A stretch of DNA of 64,000 bases from Bettongia penicillata ogilbyi (GCA_023548195.1 JAJHZJ010000013.1:2489001-2553000), one strand, 5' to 3'. Numbered from the stretch's first letter, positions 11,405 to 22,484 are shown. Numbers and translations are program-made. Notes: generated from the letters alone by a model not told the origin.

Positions 11405-11890
11405 ATGTAATTTATTATATTGCATTACATATTATGTGTGTATGTGTGTATATATATATCCTTATGTGTATATAATGTGTATACTATATGTACATAATGT
11501 GTATGTTATATGTATATTACATTACATGTTATGCATGTATGTATTACATCATATATATGTGCGTATTATATAATGTGTATATATTACATTGCATATGTGT
11601 ATATTATATTATATGTATATGGTGTATATATTAATATGTACATTATATGTATTTGATATATAATATATGTTACATTGTATGTTTATAATGTATGCATTAT
11701 ATATAATGTGTATATAATATATTACATTACACATTATGCATATATTACATTATATGTATATAATGCTTATATAATTTATTATAAGTGTGTATATTACATC
11801 ACATGTTTATATGTATATAACATATTACATTCCAAATTATGTGTGTACATATATGCACATATATACATATTATAAGTGTGTATCTTGTTT
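11405..11890 (+). repeat. A/T-rich variable minisatellite
   Basis: Nearly 490 bases of degenerate repeats built from ATTACATTATATGTATATAAT-like units of variable length (roughly 25-50 bases), with the sub-words TGTGTAT and TATATAAT. It is flanked on the right by an L2-like tail. Confidence 0.85.
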
Positions 11891-11904
11891 GTATGCAACT
11901 CCCC

Positions 11905-12005
11905 CATTAGACAGTGAGTTCCTTGAAAGCAGAGACTTTTTTTGCCTTAAAAGCTTAGCACAGTGCCCGGCACATGGTAGGTACTTAATAAATGTTACTT
12001 GGTTG
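11905..12005 (+). mobile_element. L2-like LINE 3' end
   Basis: Contains 'ttagacagtgagttccttga', 'gcttagcacagtgcccggca' and 'gtaggtacttaataaatgtt', a common L2-like terminal string. Confidence 0.65.
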
Positions 12006-12234
12006 ACTGGCTGTCATTCTTTAGGCTCTAGCCCCAAGTAGTGGCAAAACTTTCACTTTCTTGAGTGGATCTGATTTTTGTAAACAAGTGACAAACATTT
12101 ATTGAAAGCCAATCATATGACTTCAACGAGTAAGGAGTTACCAACTATTACGGTAAGATAGGGGGACACCCCCCACCCCCAAACCTTATCATCTACCTTG
12201 CTGCCATTGTCTCCCGAGTATTATCATCCACCCT

Positions 12235-12435
12235 TCTGGCATATGCTAAAGCTTCCCGGGCCTTGCCATCCGGCTCACACAGCCCCATTCCTGAATATGT
12301 GCTATTTCCTCAATTAGAGTGTGATGTCCTCGAGAGAAGGAACTGCTTCACTTTTCTATTTGTATTCTCAGCAAAACCAGGTGCTTAGCTCATGACAAAC
12401 AATAAATGCTTTTTCATTCATTCATTCATTCACTC
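12235..12435 (+). mobile_element. L2-like LINE 3' end with (TTCA)n
   Basis: Has 'ttagagtgtgatgtcctcga', 'ccaggtgcttagct' and 'caataaatgctttt', ending in a TTCA microsatellite at about 12414-12433. Confidence 0.55.
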
Positions 12436-12439
12436 ACTA

Positions 12440-12945
12440 TCTTTTTTCTATTCAATTCTGGACCCAGATGTTTGTTCACTCATACTGCCTGTCCAAAATG
12501 TGTATCTACAAGTAATGGAGTTCCAATACATGTGTAGTCCCCATCAGCATCTTCATGTGGGAGAAATTAAGGAGTTAAATTCAAGAGAATCATAATGACA
12601 TGTGAAGAAATATGTATGTGAATCTTCTGTAACTCCTTCCAGTTGGCCAGTTTCCAAGGCCAAGGCCCATTTGGGCTTATGTCCATAGACTCTGGTTTCT
12701 TAGGACTCCCTAAATGGTCTGGCTACAGCACCTAGACTGAAGTCCTGGATCCAAAGTTACCATGGCTTGAGTTGCCAGGTCTGAGGCTGACCCACAAGGA
12801 ACAAACAAAAGAGAACTCAAGCCCATTTAGGGGATCACAGGGCCTAAAGAGAAAGGTGGGCCTTCTGGTCTCACCCAGCTTAGTACATAGTGCCTAAGGT
12901 GTGACTGAGCAACACTTTCAACCTTGGAAAGCCATTGGACAAAGA
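12440..12945. other. Non-coding DNA without recognised features
   Basis: No repeat, RNA or coding signature recognised. Confidence 0.35.
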
Positions 12946-12998
12946 AAGAGGGAGAGAGAAAAAAAAACAAAGAGAGAGAGAGAGAGAGAGAGAGAGGG
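12946..12998 (+). repeat. (GA)n microsatellite
   Basis: A purine tract with an uninterrupted run of about 14 GA units from about 12970, preceded by an A-run. Confidence 0.9.
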
Positions 12999-13924
12999 AA
13001 CTTCAGTCACATTTGAAAATTCAGCCTGTTCCATTTACATAACCAATGGAAAGAAGCTCTTCTTATCTATGTACTAAGCAAGTCCCTGCTGTCTCACACA
13101 TGAATAACCTTCATCTTGAGTGATCTGGACTTACACAAAGCCTAGTTACACTGTTTTTTAAGTCAATAATTTTTTTTTTATACAGGTTAAGTTGCAGCAG
13201 TAATTGTAATTATATGCAATGTCATCTTCTCATCTTTATTCTTTCTAGTAATTTGTCATTTCCTCTTTAGCAAGAATTTAGTTTGACCTTTGCTCTAAGC
13301 AGTCTGCACACAGACAGCTGATTCTGAAGGGACTATCTATAACTAGTTTCCTATCTGTTAAGATAGGGTCAGTTTTATTTTTCATAATGTTATTCAATAC
13401 TTGTCTTGTTTGTACCTTTCAGCTCTCTTCTGGAAGAAAATATTAATGATGTGTACACTTGAGGATTCTGAGTTGTCCATAAGCTATAGCCTTTTTCCAT
13501 TCCTAATCCTAAATACTATTATTATCATAATTGGGGAGGCAGAGCAATTGATCTGTGAGGGAGGAAGGATGAACAGATAGCAGGAAAACTAGGTGAGATA
13601 TCTTTATGACAGCATAGTACAGACCTGGGGGTGTGGTATTCCAGCATGGCTTTCTCTGTGTATATCTGTATTCCTAATGTGTTTTATATTTTCCTAAGGA
13701 AGTCTTATGTGCCAGACTAGACTGTTAATTGCCTGAGGCCTTGGACACAGACTTAGGTCCTAGGAATAAGTTACTCACCAAACCATCCTTGGCAATGACT
13801 TCTGAACTTTTCCATATCTCTTGAGTGTGCCTTTGTAAAAGGCTGTAGGGAATTTACGGTCAACTATTTCAAAATTCTCTCACTAACACGAGCATGGCAA
13901 AGAGATTATTCCCTCCCCCAACTA
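12999..13924. other. Non-coding DNA without recognised features
   Basis: More than 900 bases of A/T-rich sequence with no recognised element or supported reading frame. Confidence 0.4.
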
Positions 13925-13931
13925 CTATGAC

Positions 13932-14137
13932 CCTAGCAGGAGTGCGGAACCTGTCATCTTGAGGCCGCTTGTGGCCCTCTAGGTCCTCAGGTGTGACCCT
14001 TTGGCTGAATCCAAACTTCACAGAAGAAATCCCCTTAATAAAAGGATTTGTTCTGTAAAATTTGGACCCAGTCAAAAGGCTGTATCCAAGGACCTAGAAG
14101 GTCACATGTGGCCTCAAGGCCATAGATTCCCCACCCC
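13932..14137. mobile_element. Palindromic hAT-like MITE, copy 1
   Basis: The two halves are near-complementary. The left end reads 'CAGGAGTGCGGAACCTG', with 'gaggccgc' and 'ggccctctaggtcctcagg' following. The right end reads 'ggacctagaaggtcacatgtg', then 'gattccccacccctg'. The centre is 'TTAATAAAAGGATTTGTTCT'. No matching 8-base duplication is visible at this copy, probably through decay. Copies 2-4 are at 18518, 20596 and 51411. Confidence 0.8.
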
Positions 14138-14167
14138 TGCAGAGTTTCCAATAGAGGTAATGTATAG

Positions 14168-14428
14168 AGGCAGCTAGGTGGCTCAGTGGATAAAGTGGTG
14201 GGCCTGAAGACAGGAAAATTTATCTTCCTGAGTTCAAATCTGCCTCAGACACTTACAATCCGTGTCACCCTGAGCAAGTCATTTAGCTGTGTTTCCTTTA
14301 ATATCCTCAGCTGTAAAATGAACAGGAGAAGGAAAGGACAAACCACTCCAGTATATTTGCCAAGAAAATCCCCAAATGGAGTCATGAAGAGTTGGACACA
14401 ACTAAAAATGACTGAGCAACAACAACAT
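14168..14428 (+). mobile_element. SINE with RTE-type 3' end, near full length
   Basis: Complete order: head 'aggcagctaggtggctcagt', promoter-like 'gagttcaaatctgcctcaga', CORE 'tgtcaccctgagcaagtcat', then 'ccactccagtatatttgcca', 'agagttggacacaact' and a CAACAACA end. Confidence 0.9.
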
Positions 14429-14599
14429 AGTATGCCTACAAATTAGGTGAACGATTGATTAAAAGTCGATGGCTGTTCTGTTAGTGGCAGAGTAGGAATG
14501 CTTCACAAAATTAGCTCCTTTGGCCATAGTCACCCAAACTGTGCTAATATTATCATTGGGGCATTATATCAGAAGCATTGGAGATAGCCCACCTAGGTT

Positions 14600-14755
14600 A
14601 GTAGGAACTGAGTTATAAAAGAAGCAATGGAACCTGGTTTCAGATTTTGCCTTGGGCACTTGATCTCCCTATATCTCAACATTTTCATGTATAAAATGTC
14701 TCTTAGACTAAATGACCTCTAAGGAACTTTCTAGCCTGAGAGCTATGATTCTCTG
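14600..14755 (+). mobile_element. CORE-SINE (MAR1-like)
   Basis: Carries 'cttgggcacttgatct', 'aaaatgtctcttagactaaa', 'tgacctctaaggaactttct' and 'gctatgattct'. Confidence 0.7.
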
Positions 14756-15034
14756 ACGCAGCCATGAACCTTTTCAACAGACCTGGGAGGGGAGACCCTT
14801 TTTATGATGAGGTTGGAGGTATCCGACCTGAATTGGGCAGTTCCTTTGGTGGAAACATTTGAGGAGTACTCCCCTTACAATCTGGATGTGGCTGTTGTGC
14901 CGGAACCTTAATAGGATGCTAGGATCACTTGACACTAATTGAAACTAGAAGCTAGACTTGTACATTCTGTTCCATGATAGTACCTGGTGGTAGAGGCAGA
15001 AGAAACCAGGAATTGGATACTGAACTCACTATTT

Positions 15035-15525
15035 CTTTTTTTGAATTAAATTTTATGTTTTTAATGAACAGAATCTATTTTTCCTTCCCACCCTCTACCC
15101 CAATGAAAAATAAAAAAGAGTAAAACAAATCCCCTATAACAAATATGCATAACCAAGGAAAACCAATTCCCTCATTAGCCATATTAAAAAATAAAATCTC
15201 ATTCTAAACCCTAAACCTATAATCTCCCAGCTCTCATTGGGCTTCTGGAATCATAGCTGGTTATTATGTTGATCAGAATCCTAACAGCTTTCAAAGTTGT
15301 TTGTCTTTACTGTGTTGTTTTTTATAATCATAACGATTACTGTTTTAGCTCTGCTCATTTGATTCTTCAGTTTCCACAAGTCTTCAAAATTAATGGTTTT
15401 TATATAATATTGATGTTACAGCATAAATTGCTCTTCTGACTACTCACTTCTCTCTGCATCAGGGCATACAAGTCTTTCCATGTCTTTTTAAAGTCACCTA
15501 TCATACTATTATGCCATAATAAATG
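15035..15525 (-). mobile_element. L1 3'-region fragment, degraded
   Basis: Words such as 'ctctgcatcagggcatacaa', 'gtctttccatgtct' and 'atgccataat' match the complement of the marsupial L1 ORF2 C-terminal/3' UTR region, also seen at 57180-57400. Stops and gaps abound. Confidence 0.55.
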
Positions 15526-15935
15526 AGGAAATAGATGATTTCCAAGAGACATGGAACAACTAATTTCCATGGATCTAAAATCTTAAGTAAGATTTTGGGT
15601 GAAAAAAATAGATGCTTCTGACAAATCATGAAATGTCTAGAAGAGCAACTTGGTTGACTTTGGAGCCTGAGGAATGTGTGGTTTTTAAAATTTGTTTGTT
15701 TTATCATATTTCTAAGACCATAAGATATTTCAGATGAGAAGACACAAAAATTTGGAAATGAATCACTAAGGAAAGAAGTTTTCACTTCCAAAATCCTTTC
15801 GTGTCTCTAGAAACAAAAACAAATTGCAATTCATATATATAGATGATTGTTTTGTGGCTTAGGCACTTAGAAGATTCCTATCCATTTTTGGTAGGCATAT
15901 GGGAAAACGTCAAATGGATCACCCCAGAGGTCGCA
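15526..15935. other. Non-coding DNA without recognised features
   Basis: A/T-rich, no recognised element. Confidence 0.35.
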
Positions 15936-15939
15936 AACT

Positions 15940-16080
15940 GACAATCATAGACTATCAGAGCTGGAAGATACCTTAGAGTTCCTCTAATCTAATTCCCTCA
16001 TTTGACAAGAGAAGAAATTGAGGTCTAAAGAGGGAAATTATTTGCCCAAGGTCACTTAGCTAGTAAATGGCAGAGTGGAC
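15940..16080 (-). mobile_element. CORE-SINE (MAR1-like), reverse orientation
   Basis: Reads 'acaatcatagactatcagag', 'ctggaagataccttagag', 'ttgcccaaggtcacttagct'. Confidence 0.75.
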
Positions 16081-16084
16081 AATT

Positions 16085-16475
16085 ATGTCTGCAACATTCC
16101 AACTGAATTGTACCACGTGGTGTCCTCCATATATGACATTTTATCTGCCATCTCTGTACCTTTGATACAAGAAAATCCCTGTGTCCCCTTCCTCATCTTC
16201 CTCTCCTATAACCTGTCTAGTTGCTTTAAAGGCTCAACTCAAGTGATACAGCCTACAAGAACCCTCTAGATCCCCCACTCAGTTTTTAGCATTTCCCACA
16301 CTATCCCCAAATTATTTTATATTAATTTTGTTTTATACTTTGTATTTATGTATCTGTGTATGTATTGCTTTTCCCTCATAGAGTGTGAGCTCCCTTGGGA
16401 GCAGAAATTGTTTTCATGATCATCTTTGTATATTCTTACACTTAACAATAGCCCACTACATAGCTGATATTTAAT
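16085..16475 (+). mobile_element. Old LINE (L2-like) fragment
   Basis: 16345-16475 is an L2-like 3' end ('atagagtgtgagctcccttg', 'ggagcagaaattg', 'gctgatatttaat'). 16085-16300 holds pyrimidine-rich sequence of similar type. Confidence 0.5.
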
Positions 16476-16650
16476 ATTGAACTTAGAGTAGAAAGGGATT
16501 TTGCAAGCTATCTGATCCAACTTTTCCATTTTACAGATGAGAAAAATGAAACCACAGTGGTTTACTGATTTGTCCCAGGTTACAGGGGTTTTCAACTGCA
16601 GAGCTGAGATTTGAACCTATTTCCTCTGCCTTCAGATAATATCCACAATT
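16476..16650 (-). mobile_element. CORE-SINE (MAR1-like), reverse orientation
   Basis: Shows 'ccattttacagatgagaaaa' and 'cagagctgagatttgaacct'. Confidence 0.7.
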
Positions 16651-16854
16651 TCCACTTCCTTTGAAAAGAAGAATTGTCTTTGATAGCATATATAAATTAA
16701 TTTTTTCCAACTGTGACTCAGGAAAAGGCTAGTGAAAGTGTTTTAAATAGACATAAGAAAAAGAGGACAAATTTATAGGACATATCCTACACTGGGATCC
16801 ACAGACCTTAACTAGAATCTAATCAGTTTCCAAAAATTGTTGACTTAACCTTCC

Positions 16855-17345
16855 CAGAATTTCTTGTATCCCTCCCCTTCTCATTTTTCACACCACCCTA
16901 GTTCAATCTCATGTCACCTGTTGCCTGAATTAATGCAATAGTCACCTAATTAGTCTCTAGTCTCTCCCTACTCCCATCCATCCTCCACACAACTGCAAAC
17001 TGACATTCCCGAAACATGAGTTTGACAGGTCTGATGTTATTCACCTGTTCAAGAAGCTTTGGTGACTGCCTTTGGCCCCTAGGATAAACTGTGAGCTCCT
17101 CTGTTTGGTTTTGCAAGCCCTTCATAATCTGGTTTCAACTTCTTTTTCTTTTCTTTTTTTAGTGTCATCATATATAATTGTTCCTTCACTCATGATCCAT
17201 GGCAAACTGGTCTTCTCTGTTCCTCCCACTCAATGTTTTATTTCTATTTTTGAACTGGACACTCTCCTCCATAACCTAGCATGCATTCTCGCATCATCTC
17301 CACTTCTAAGAACCCTTTTTGTTTCTCAGTATGCAGAACAAGTAC
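16855..17345 (+). mobile_element. Old LINE (L2/CR1-like) fragment, left part
   Basis: Contains 'gaattaatgcaatagtcacc', 'ccatccatcctccacacaac' and 'ttcaagaagctttggtgact'. It is related to 22075-22400 in this window and continues after a SINE insertion at 17613-17900. Confidence 0.5.
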
Positions 17346-17354
17346 CACCTTCTA

Positions 17355-17612
17355 TGTTGTGTAGTTGTTTCCATTGTATCTGACTCTCTGTAACCCCACT
17401 TGTGATGTTCTGTGCAAAGATACTGGAGTAGTAAGCCATTTCTTTTTCCAGCTCATTTTACAGATGAGGAAAGTGGGGCAAACAGGGTTAAGTGACTTGC
17501 TCAGGGTCACACAACTAGTAAGTGTCTAGAGGTTGGATTCCAACTCACAAAGATGAGTCTTTCTGGTTCCCAGCCCAGTGCCCCATCTACTGCACCAACA
17601 AACTGCCCTCAA
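17355..17612 (-). mobile_element. SINE with RTE-type 3' end, reverse, inserted in an older repeat
   Basis: Order: 'attgtatctgactctctgta', 'tactggagtagtaagccatt', 'cattttacagatgaggaaag', 'gggttaagtgacttgctcag', 'gccccatctactgcacca'. Confidence 0.85.
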
Positions 17613-17900
17613 CTTCTTTTTCTTTTTTGTTTTTTTCTAGTAGTTTTTTCCCCTCAATTTATTTTTCTAGACTGATTTCACATCATACACTTTCAAGCTC
17701 TTTATGTTCTAGCTTGATGCTTCCTGTATGGAACATTCCATCCCCCAGATCTGAGCCTTTATATAGGCTGTCCCGATGACTGGAATTTTCTACCTTCTCA
17801 CCTCCACCTTTTTGAATGACTAGTTTTCTTTAAGAACCAACTCAATACCATTTCCCATAAGTGGTTTCTCCTGATTTCCAGTTGTTATTGCTTTCACATG
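17613..17900 (+). mobile_element. Old LINE (L2/CR1-like) fragment, right part
   Basis: Pyrimidine-rich text with 'tgtatggaacattccatccc' and 'tttaagaaccaactcaatac', which fits the same old repeat as 16855-17345. Confidence 0.4.
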
Positions 17901-17924
17901 ACTAACTTATCATATATTTCTACT

Positions 17925-18055
17925 TTTTGGTGTGTGTATATATACACACATACATATGTACCTACATACACATACATATATACATGTATTTACATATATA
18001 TGGAGACAGGGAAGAAAAGAGAGACAGACAGACAGACAGAGACAGAGAGAGAGAA
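17925..18055 (+). repeat. (TATACA)n and (GACA)/(GA)n microsatellites
   Basis: 17930-18002 is alternating TA/CA-rich sequence with CATACATATA words; 18020-18053 is GACA then GAGA. Confidence 0.85.
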
Positions 18056-18074
18056 TTTAACTTTTCTGGGTATA

Positions 18075-18190
18075 TGATGTTTCCATCAATAGGATGTAAG
18101 CTCCTTGTAAGTAAGAACTTTTTCTCTGTTCATTTCTTTATCCCCAACACCTTGTATAATTCTTGATGTGAACTGACTGTGCATTTGAAT
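18075..18190 (+). mobile_element. L2-like LINE 3' end
   Basis: 'aggatgtaagctccttgtaa' followed by 'tttatccccaacaccttgta' and a 'gaatgatcact' end. Confidence 0.6.
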
Positions 18191-18517
18191 GATCACTTGG
18201 AAGACAGACAGAGAGAGTTGTTGATCAATAGAAACACTGGGGTGGCAGGAGAGTGCCAAGTCCATAGTGGAATTTGAATGTTTATACTATTTCTTTGAAT
18301 CTTGTTCTGAATTGTAGCATCATGTTAATATAACAAAGATTGTCCCCTCCCATCTGTATCATGGGGGTATTGCATGGTTCAAAGGGAGTCAGAATAGACT
18401 TTTCTGTCTTCATATTCCCCCTACCCTTCTCCGAGGGAAACTTTCATTCCTTCCAGAAAGGGAAGCAGGAGGTGGTAGCCAGAGATCCTTCTGTTCTTTT
18501 CAGAGCAAGGGCTAGAA

Positions 18518-18702
18518 CAGGGATGGGGAACCTGCAGCATCAAGGCCACATGTGACCATCTAGATCCTCAAGTGCAACCCTTTGACTGAATTCCAACTTT
18601 ACAGAACAAATCTCCTTAACAAAAGGATTTGTTCTGTAAAACTTGAGCTCAGTCAAAAGGCTATAACCAAGGACTTAGATGGCCACAGGTTCTCCACTGC
18701 TG
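18518..18702. mobile_element. Palindromic hAT-like MITE, copy 2, with 8-bp target duplication
   Basis: Starts CAGGGATGGGGAACCTG and ends GGTTCTCCACTGCTG, near-inverse of each other. The halves fold back around 'ACAAAAGGATTTGTTCTGT'. Flanking GGCTAGAA at 18510-18517 and 18703-18710 is a perfect 8-base direct repeat, the target size expected of hAT transposases. There is no coding capacity, so it was moved by a transposase supplied elsewhere. Confidence 0.9.
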
Positions 18703-18883
18703 GGCTAGAATTGTATCTGTCTGTTCCCTTAAATATTGTTAGTCTAGAGGATGAGGTTGTCAGGTTCAAGCTAACCTGTGAATGTGGTTCATTACTGGGG
18801 AAAGCAAGAGGACCCTACACTCTATATTAAAAGCTTTATCCCTTTCTCACCAAATACTCATCAGATACTACAATGACTACATG

Positions 18884-18965
18884 AAGCAATTACCAAAGAA
18901 AACTCATTTACCGAAATCTGTAGTAGAACAGAAATCAGAGAAAGTATACATAAGGGAACATAAAC
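18884..18965 (+). repeat. Unnamed repeat, copy 1 (pair with 19631-19712)
   Basis: About 82 bases share 'AGCAATTACCAAAGAAAAC', 'TCTGTAG', 'GAAATCAGA', 'AAAGTATACATA' and 'GAACATAAA' with 19631-19712, with scattered mismatches. Family not recognised. Confidence 0.7.
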
Positions 18966-19191
18966 AATTCAGAGTGAAAGAGCTCTTCCAGTGGGAGAGA
19001 GGTAACTCAGTTCAATGGAGAGAAGTCCCAGATCCCATACAAGGGGAAGTTCCCTGAAGCTACAACTGGGGATAGGGACATGAAGGAAAATGGCATTTCC
19101 TCTAATGCCAGCTTCTTCCTAGAATCTTTGCCTTTGGCAGCCTGAAGTAGGGTTGGCCTCATCCATCTTCCCCCTTAACGTTTCCCTACAG

Positions 19192-19265
19192 GAAACTCCA
19201 CCTATGTGACCCTTAGGGTCATCTGCTGTGACAGTGAGGAGAGCCTGAATTCCTACAATGATCAG
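19192..19265 (+). other. Exon-like segment (speculative)
   Basis: A pyrimidine-rich stretch ending CCCTACAG precedes 19192, and CAG is followed by GTACTTGG at 19266. The 74 bases between have one open frame (phase 2 start, phase 0 end) reading NSTYVTLRVICC followed by DSEESLNSYNDQ. No family is recognised and no companion exon was found, so this may be a chance arrangement or a remnant. Confidence 0.15.
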
Positions 19266-19630
19266 GTACTTGGTAGAACCCATGAGAAAAGGTGTGGTCC
19301 CACCAGGCCCATTGTGTAACTAAGGATCATAAAGCTTGTAAGTCTAAGTGAAAAACACATGGCTGGTAAGTATAAGAGTTAGTGCTAGAATCCAAGTATC
19401 CTAACTTCTAATCTAGCGTTCCTGTTACAGTATCATGATTTTGTTACTAATAACAGCGAAAGCTATGGTCTCTAAAGTGGGAATGATGGACTTCTAGCTG
19501 ATGTAGGAGTGATGAGGAGAGTAGCCTAATTCTCCTAAAACTACTCCAGTAAGAATGAAAAAAAAAGAATGCTAGCCTGAGTAATGATCATTAAATTCAA
19601 AGAGAAGCCAGTTCCACGATGAAAATATGT

Positions 19631-19712
19631 AGCAATTACCAAAGAAAACCCATTTATCCAAGTCTGTAGCAAAATCGAAATCAGATAAAGTATACATAGG
19701 AGAACATAAATC
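19631..19712 (+). repeat. Unnamed repeat, copy 2
   Basis: Partner of 18884-18965, about 745 bases downstream in the same orientation. Similarity continues weakly beyond it, suggesting a degraded older element. Confidence 0.7.
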
Positions 19713-20069
19713 AGACGAGTGCATTTTTCCAGCCTAGATCCATACAAAGAGAAAACCAGAAGCCTATGGACACTAGAAAAATGTTCCAGCCAGAAGATCT
19801 AAGCCTTCTAAGCAAAAAGAAAATAAAGTATTTGATATACCCAGTTACCCTAATTACGGAGCTTAGGATTCACTATTTAACAAAAACTATTGGGAACCAT
19901 AGAAAGCATTTTGGCAGAAACTATAGCATATGCCAAGATAAGCTCCAAAAGGCTGGAGGAACTAGATGAAAGAGGTCAGATAATAAACAAGAGTAAGGGA
20001 GGTGATAGCTTTCAGTACAATGAAGAGAGAGAAAGTTTGACCTCAAAGAAGAGAGATCACAGAAGATAA

Positions 20070-20595
20070 GATGGATAATTTTTATTACTTAGAATTGAAA
20101 ATGTTTTTGCATAAAAAAATCAACGAAGTTAACATTAGAAGGGAAATAGTTACTTTGGGGGGAAATTTTTGTAGCAAGTTTCTCCGATGAAGATTTTACA
20201 TTCACACTATATAGGTAACTGATTCAAATATATAAAAAACAAAAGCCATTCCCCAATAGATATATGTTCACAGGATATGAATAGGCAGTTCTTGAAAGAA
20301 AAAAAAAAATCAAAGCCCTCAAGATCCATGTAAAAATTGTTCCAAAAAAACTAAAAATTAGAGATACAAATTAAAACAACTCTGAGTTCTATCTTGAACC
20401 CATCAGACTGGCAAAGATGACAAAAAAGTAAAGGGCAGTCATTGGGAGGGCTGGGGAAACAGGTACACTCATATATAGCTGTTGGAGCTGTAAATTTTTC
20501 TAGCCACTATAGAAAGTAATTTGGAACTATGCCTGCCAGATAACTGTCCATACCTTTTGACCTCACTATAATACTACTAGACTTATACTCTATAG
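20070..20595 (+). mobile_element. L1 ORF2 C-terminal remnant, left part
   Basis: Around 20165 the text translates to an FVASFSDED-like string, the region conserved in L1 ORF2 C-termini. 'aactgattcaaatatataaa', 'gccattccccaatagatat', 'aattaaaacaactctgagtt' and 'tttggaactatgcctgc' follow in L1 order. Stops and small gaps make it a pseudogene. A MITE interrupts it at 20596. Confidence 0.75.
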
Positions 20596-20754
20596 CAGGG
20601 GTGGGGAACCTGAGACCTTGAGGCCACAGGTGACCTTCTAGGTCCTTGGGTGTAGCCTTTTGACTGAGTCCAAGTTTTACAGAACAAATCCTTTTATTAA
20701 GGGGAGACCTACAGGGCAACATGTGGCCTTGAGGCCTCACGTTCCCCACTTCTG
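20596..20754. mobile_element. Palindromic hAT-like MITE, copy 3, internally deleted
   Basis: Starts CAGGGGTGGGGAACCTGAG and ends GTTCCCCACTTCTG. The central segment is shortened relative to copies 1 and 2. It lies inside an L1 fragment that resumes on the right, proving insertion. No 8-base duplication survives (CTCTATAG versus TAAGAGAA). Confidence 0.8.
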
Positions 20755-21250
20755 TAAGAGAACAAAGAAAAAGGTAAAGGACATACATGGATGCAAATAT
20801 TTATTAAAGCTCTTTTTGTTGTACTAAAGAACTAGAAACAATAGGGCTACCTATCAGTTGGGAAATGGTTTAACAAAGTCTGATATATGAATTTAATAGA
20901 ATAATATTGCACCATAAGAAATGATAAATGGAATAGTTTCAGAGAAACCTGGGAAGAATTATATGCGCAGAAGAAGATTATAGTGAGCCCAACCAGAATA
21001 ATTATAGCAATATTGTAAAGTAAAAAATTATTTGAAGACTTAAGAACTCTAATCAGTGTAATAGCCAACCACAACATGAGGGCACCAAGAGACATGATGG
21101 ATTCAAGGTGCTAAATTAGAGATTCATTTTTGAACTTGGCAAGTTTATAGATTTGTTCTGCTCGATTATATTTGTTAACAAGTTTGATTTCGTTTCTTTT
21201 TAATGGGGGGTGGAGAGAGAATAAATGGGATTAGGAGGCAGTCATAGTAT
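20755..21250 (+). mobile_element. L1 ORF2 C-terminus/3' UTR remnant, right part
   Basis: Continues the L1 with 'aaagaactagaaacaatagg', 'atcagttgggaaatggttta', 'ggtgctaaattagag' and 'gatttgttctgctcg', matching the marsupial L1 3' end. Confidence 0.75.
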
Positions 21251-22074
21251 TGCCAAATAAAAGCAAGAGAAAAGAAATAAAAGTTCATTGAGACATATAA
21301 AAGAAAACTGAAGGAAATTCAAAAGGAGGCACAAATAAACAAAGCTTTGAAAGTAGCAAGTTGAATTTATTATACACTTTTTAAAAAAAGACAAGCTGTA
21401 CATAGTACAGAATCACAGTTACATTTGCAATCTTTTTTTATGTTCTACCTTGTATATGGAAATGCTTCTTTTATTATGTGTAGAATTTAAAAAAATAGTG
21501 ACTAAAACAACAGTAAAAAAAAAAACCCAAAACAAAATGACTCACAAAATCTATCCGTAAGATGGGAAGATGAGTCTTGTCCCATCCTCCCCCTCTATCA
21601 GTCCTGAGACCTATTTGCAACACAAACATACTATCTTTTCTCCTGAATACTCCTTCAAACCACCTCCTCCCTCCAATATAGAGGCTCCCAGGTCCCTCTT
21701 TCTGAGGCAACCATAAGGCAGTTATAACTTACCAGGCATTGACAGCAACAGCTGATTTGGTTGCCTTTGGGAAAAATCTCTGCAGCCACACTCCCCTTCC
21801 AAGCCTCCAGCATATCCTACCTACCACTGCCCCCTCCCCATTTTACCTTGTTGCTGGGGCAGGTGCCCCTCAGAGATTGAGTTCTGAAGTTCAGGGCAGT
21901 GACCTATGAGTAAGTGTTCCATCTCCTTCCTTTCTATTTTGGTACTACAGAGTGAGTCATACAGGATGAGCAGGAATTCATGGGTTCTGACCTGCATCAT
22001 AGATATCGTTACATTATCTTTTTTTCCCAAACCCACTCCTCTTTCAAACTTTCCTGTCGCTGTCCTTCTAGTCA
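21251..22074. other. Non-coding DNA without recognised features
   Basis: A/T-rich on the left, mixed on the right. No recognised repeat and no supported frame. Confidence 0.35.
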
Positions 22075-22400
22075 TCCAGATTCACAAGCTCAATGTCATT
22101 TTTCAGTGCCTAGTTCTCCCTTATCCTACATATCTAATCAGTTGCCAATTCTTATTTTTTCTTCTTCTATAATATTTCTCTCATCTATCTGTCTCCTCAC
22201 TACTCACACATCTAGCACACTACTTCACGCTCATTTCACCTCTCACTTGGACTATTACAATATATTCCAAATTGGTTTCTCTACTTTAAGCCTCTGCCCC
22301 CTCCAATCCATCCTCCATGTTGTTGCCAAAATGATTTCCCCAAAATGTAAGTCTATGTTACCCCTTTCCCTGTTGACTCTGAGATTTAATATTATTTCAT
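22075..22400 (+). mobile_element. Old LINE (L2/CR1-like) fragment
   Basis: Contains 'cacttggactattacaatat', 'ccaatccatcctccatgttg', 'ttgccaaaatgatttcccca'. Related to 16855-17345. An apparent 160-codon frame across it starts with a non-standard codon and has no protein homology. Confidence 0.5.
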
Positions 22401-22484
22401 CTTTATTTCACCTTTTAAAATTTCTGTTTCTGTGTAAGTCTTATGATGTACATAATTACTAGTACAATAGAACATGTCTGTATT

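Noticed and set aside
13920..14145. 8-base target duplication for MITE copies 1 and 3
   Set aside because: Flanking octamers do not match at either copy, so no duplication is claimed there.
21980..22462. 160-codon plus-strand open frame
   Set aside because: Pyrimidine-rich Ser/Leu-rich translation across an L2/CR1-like fragment; no domain and no splice context.
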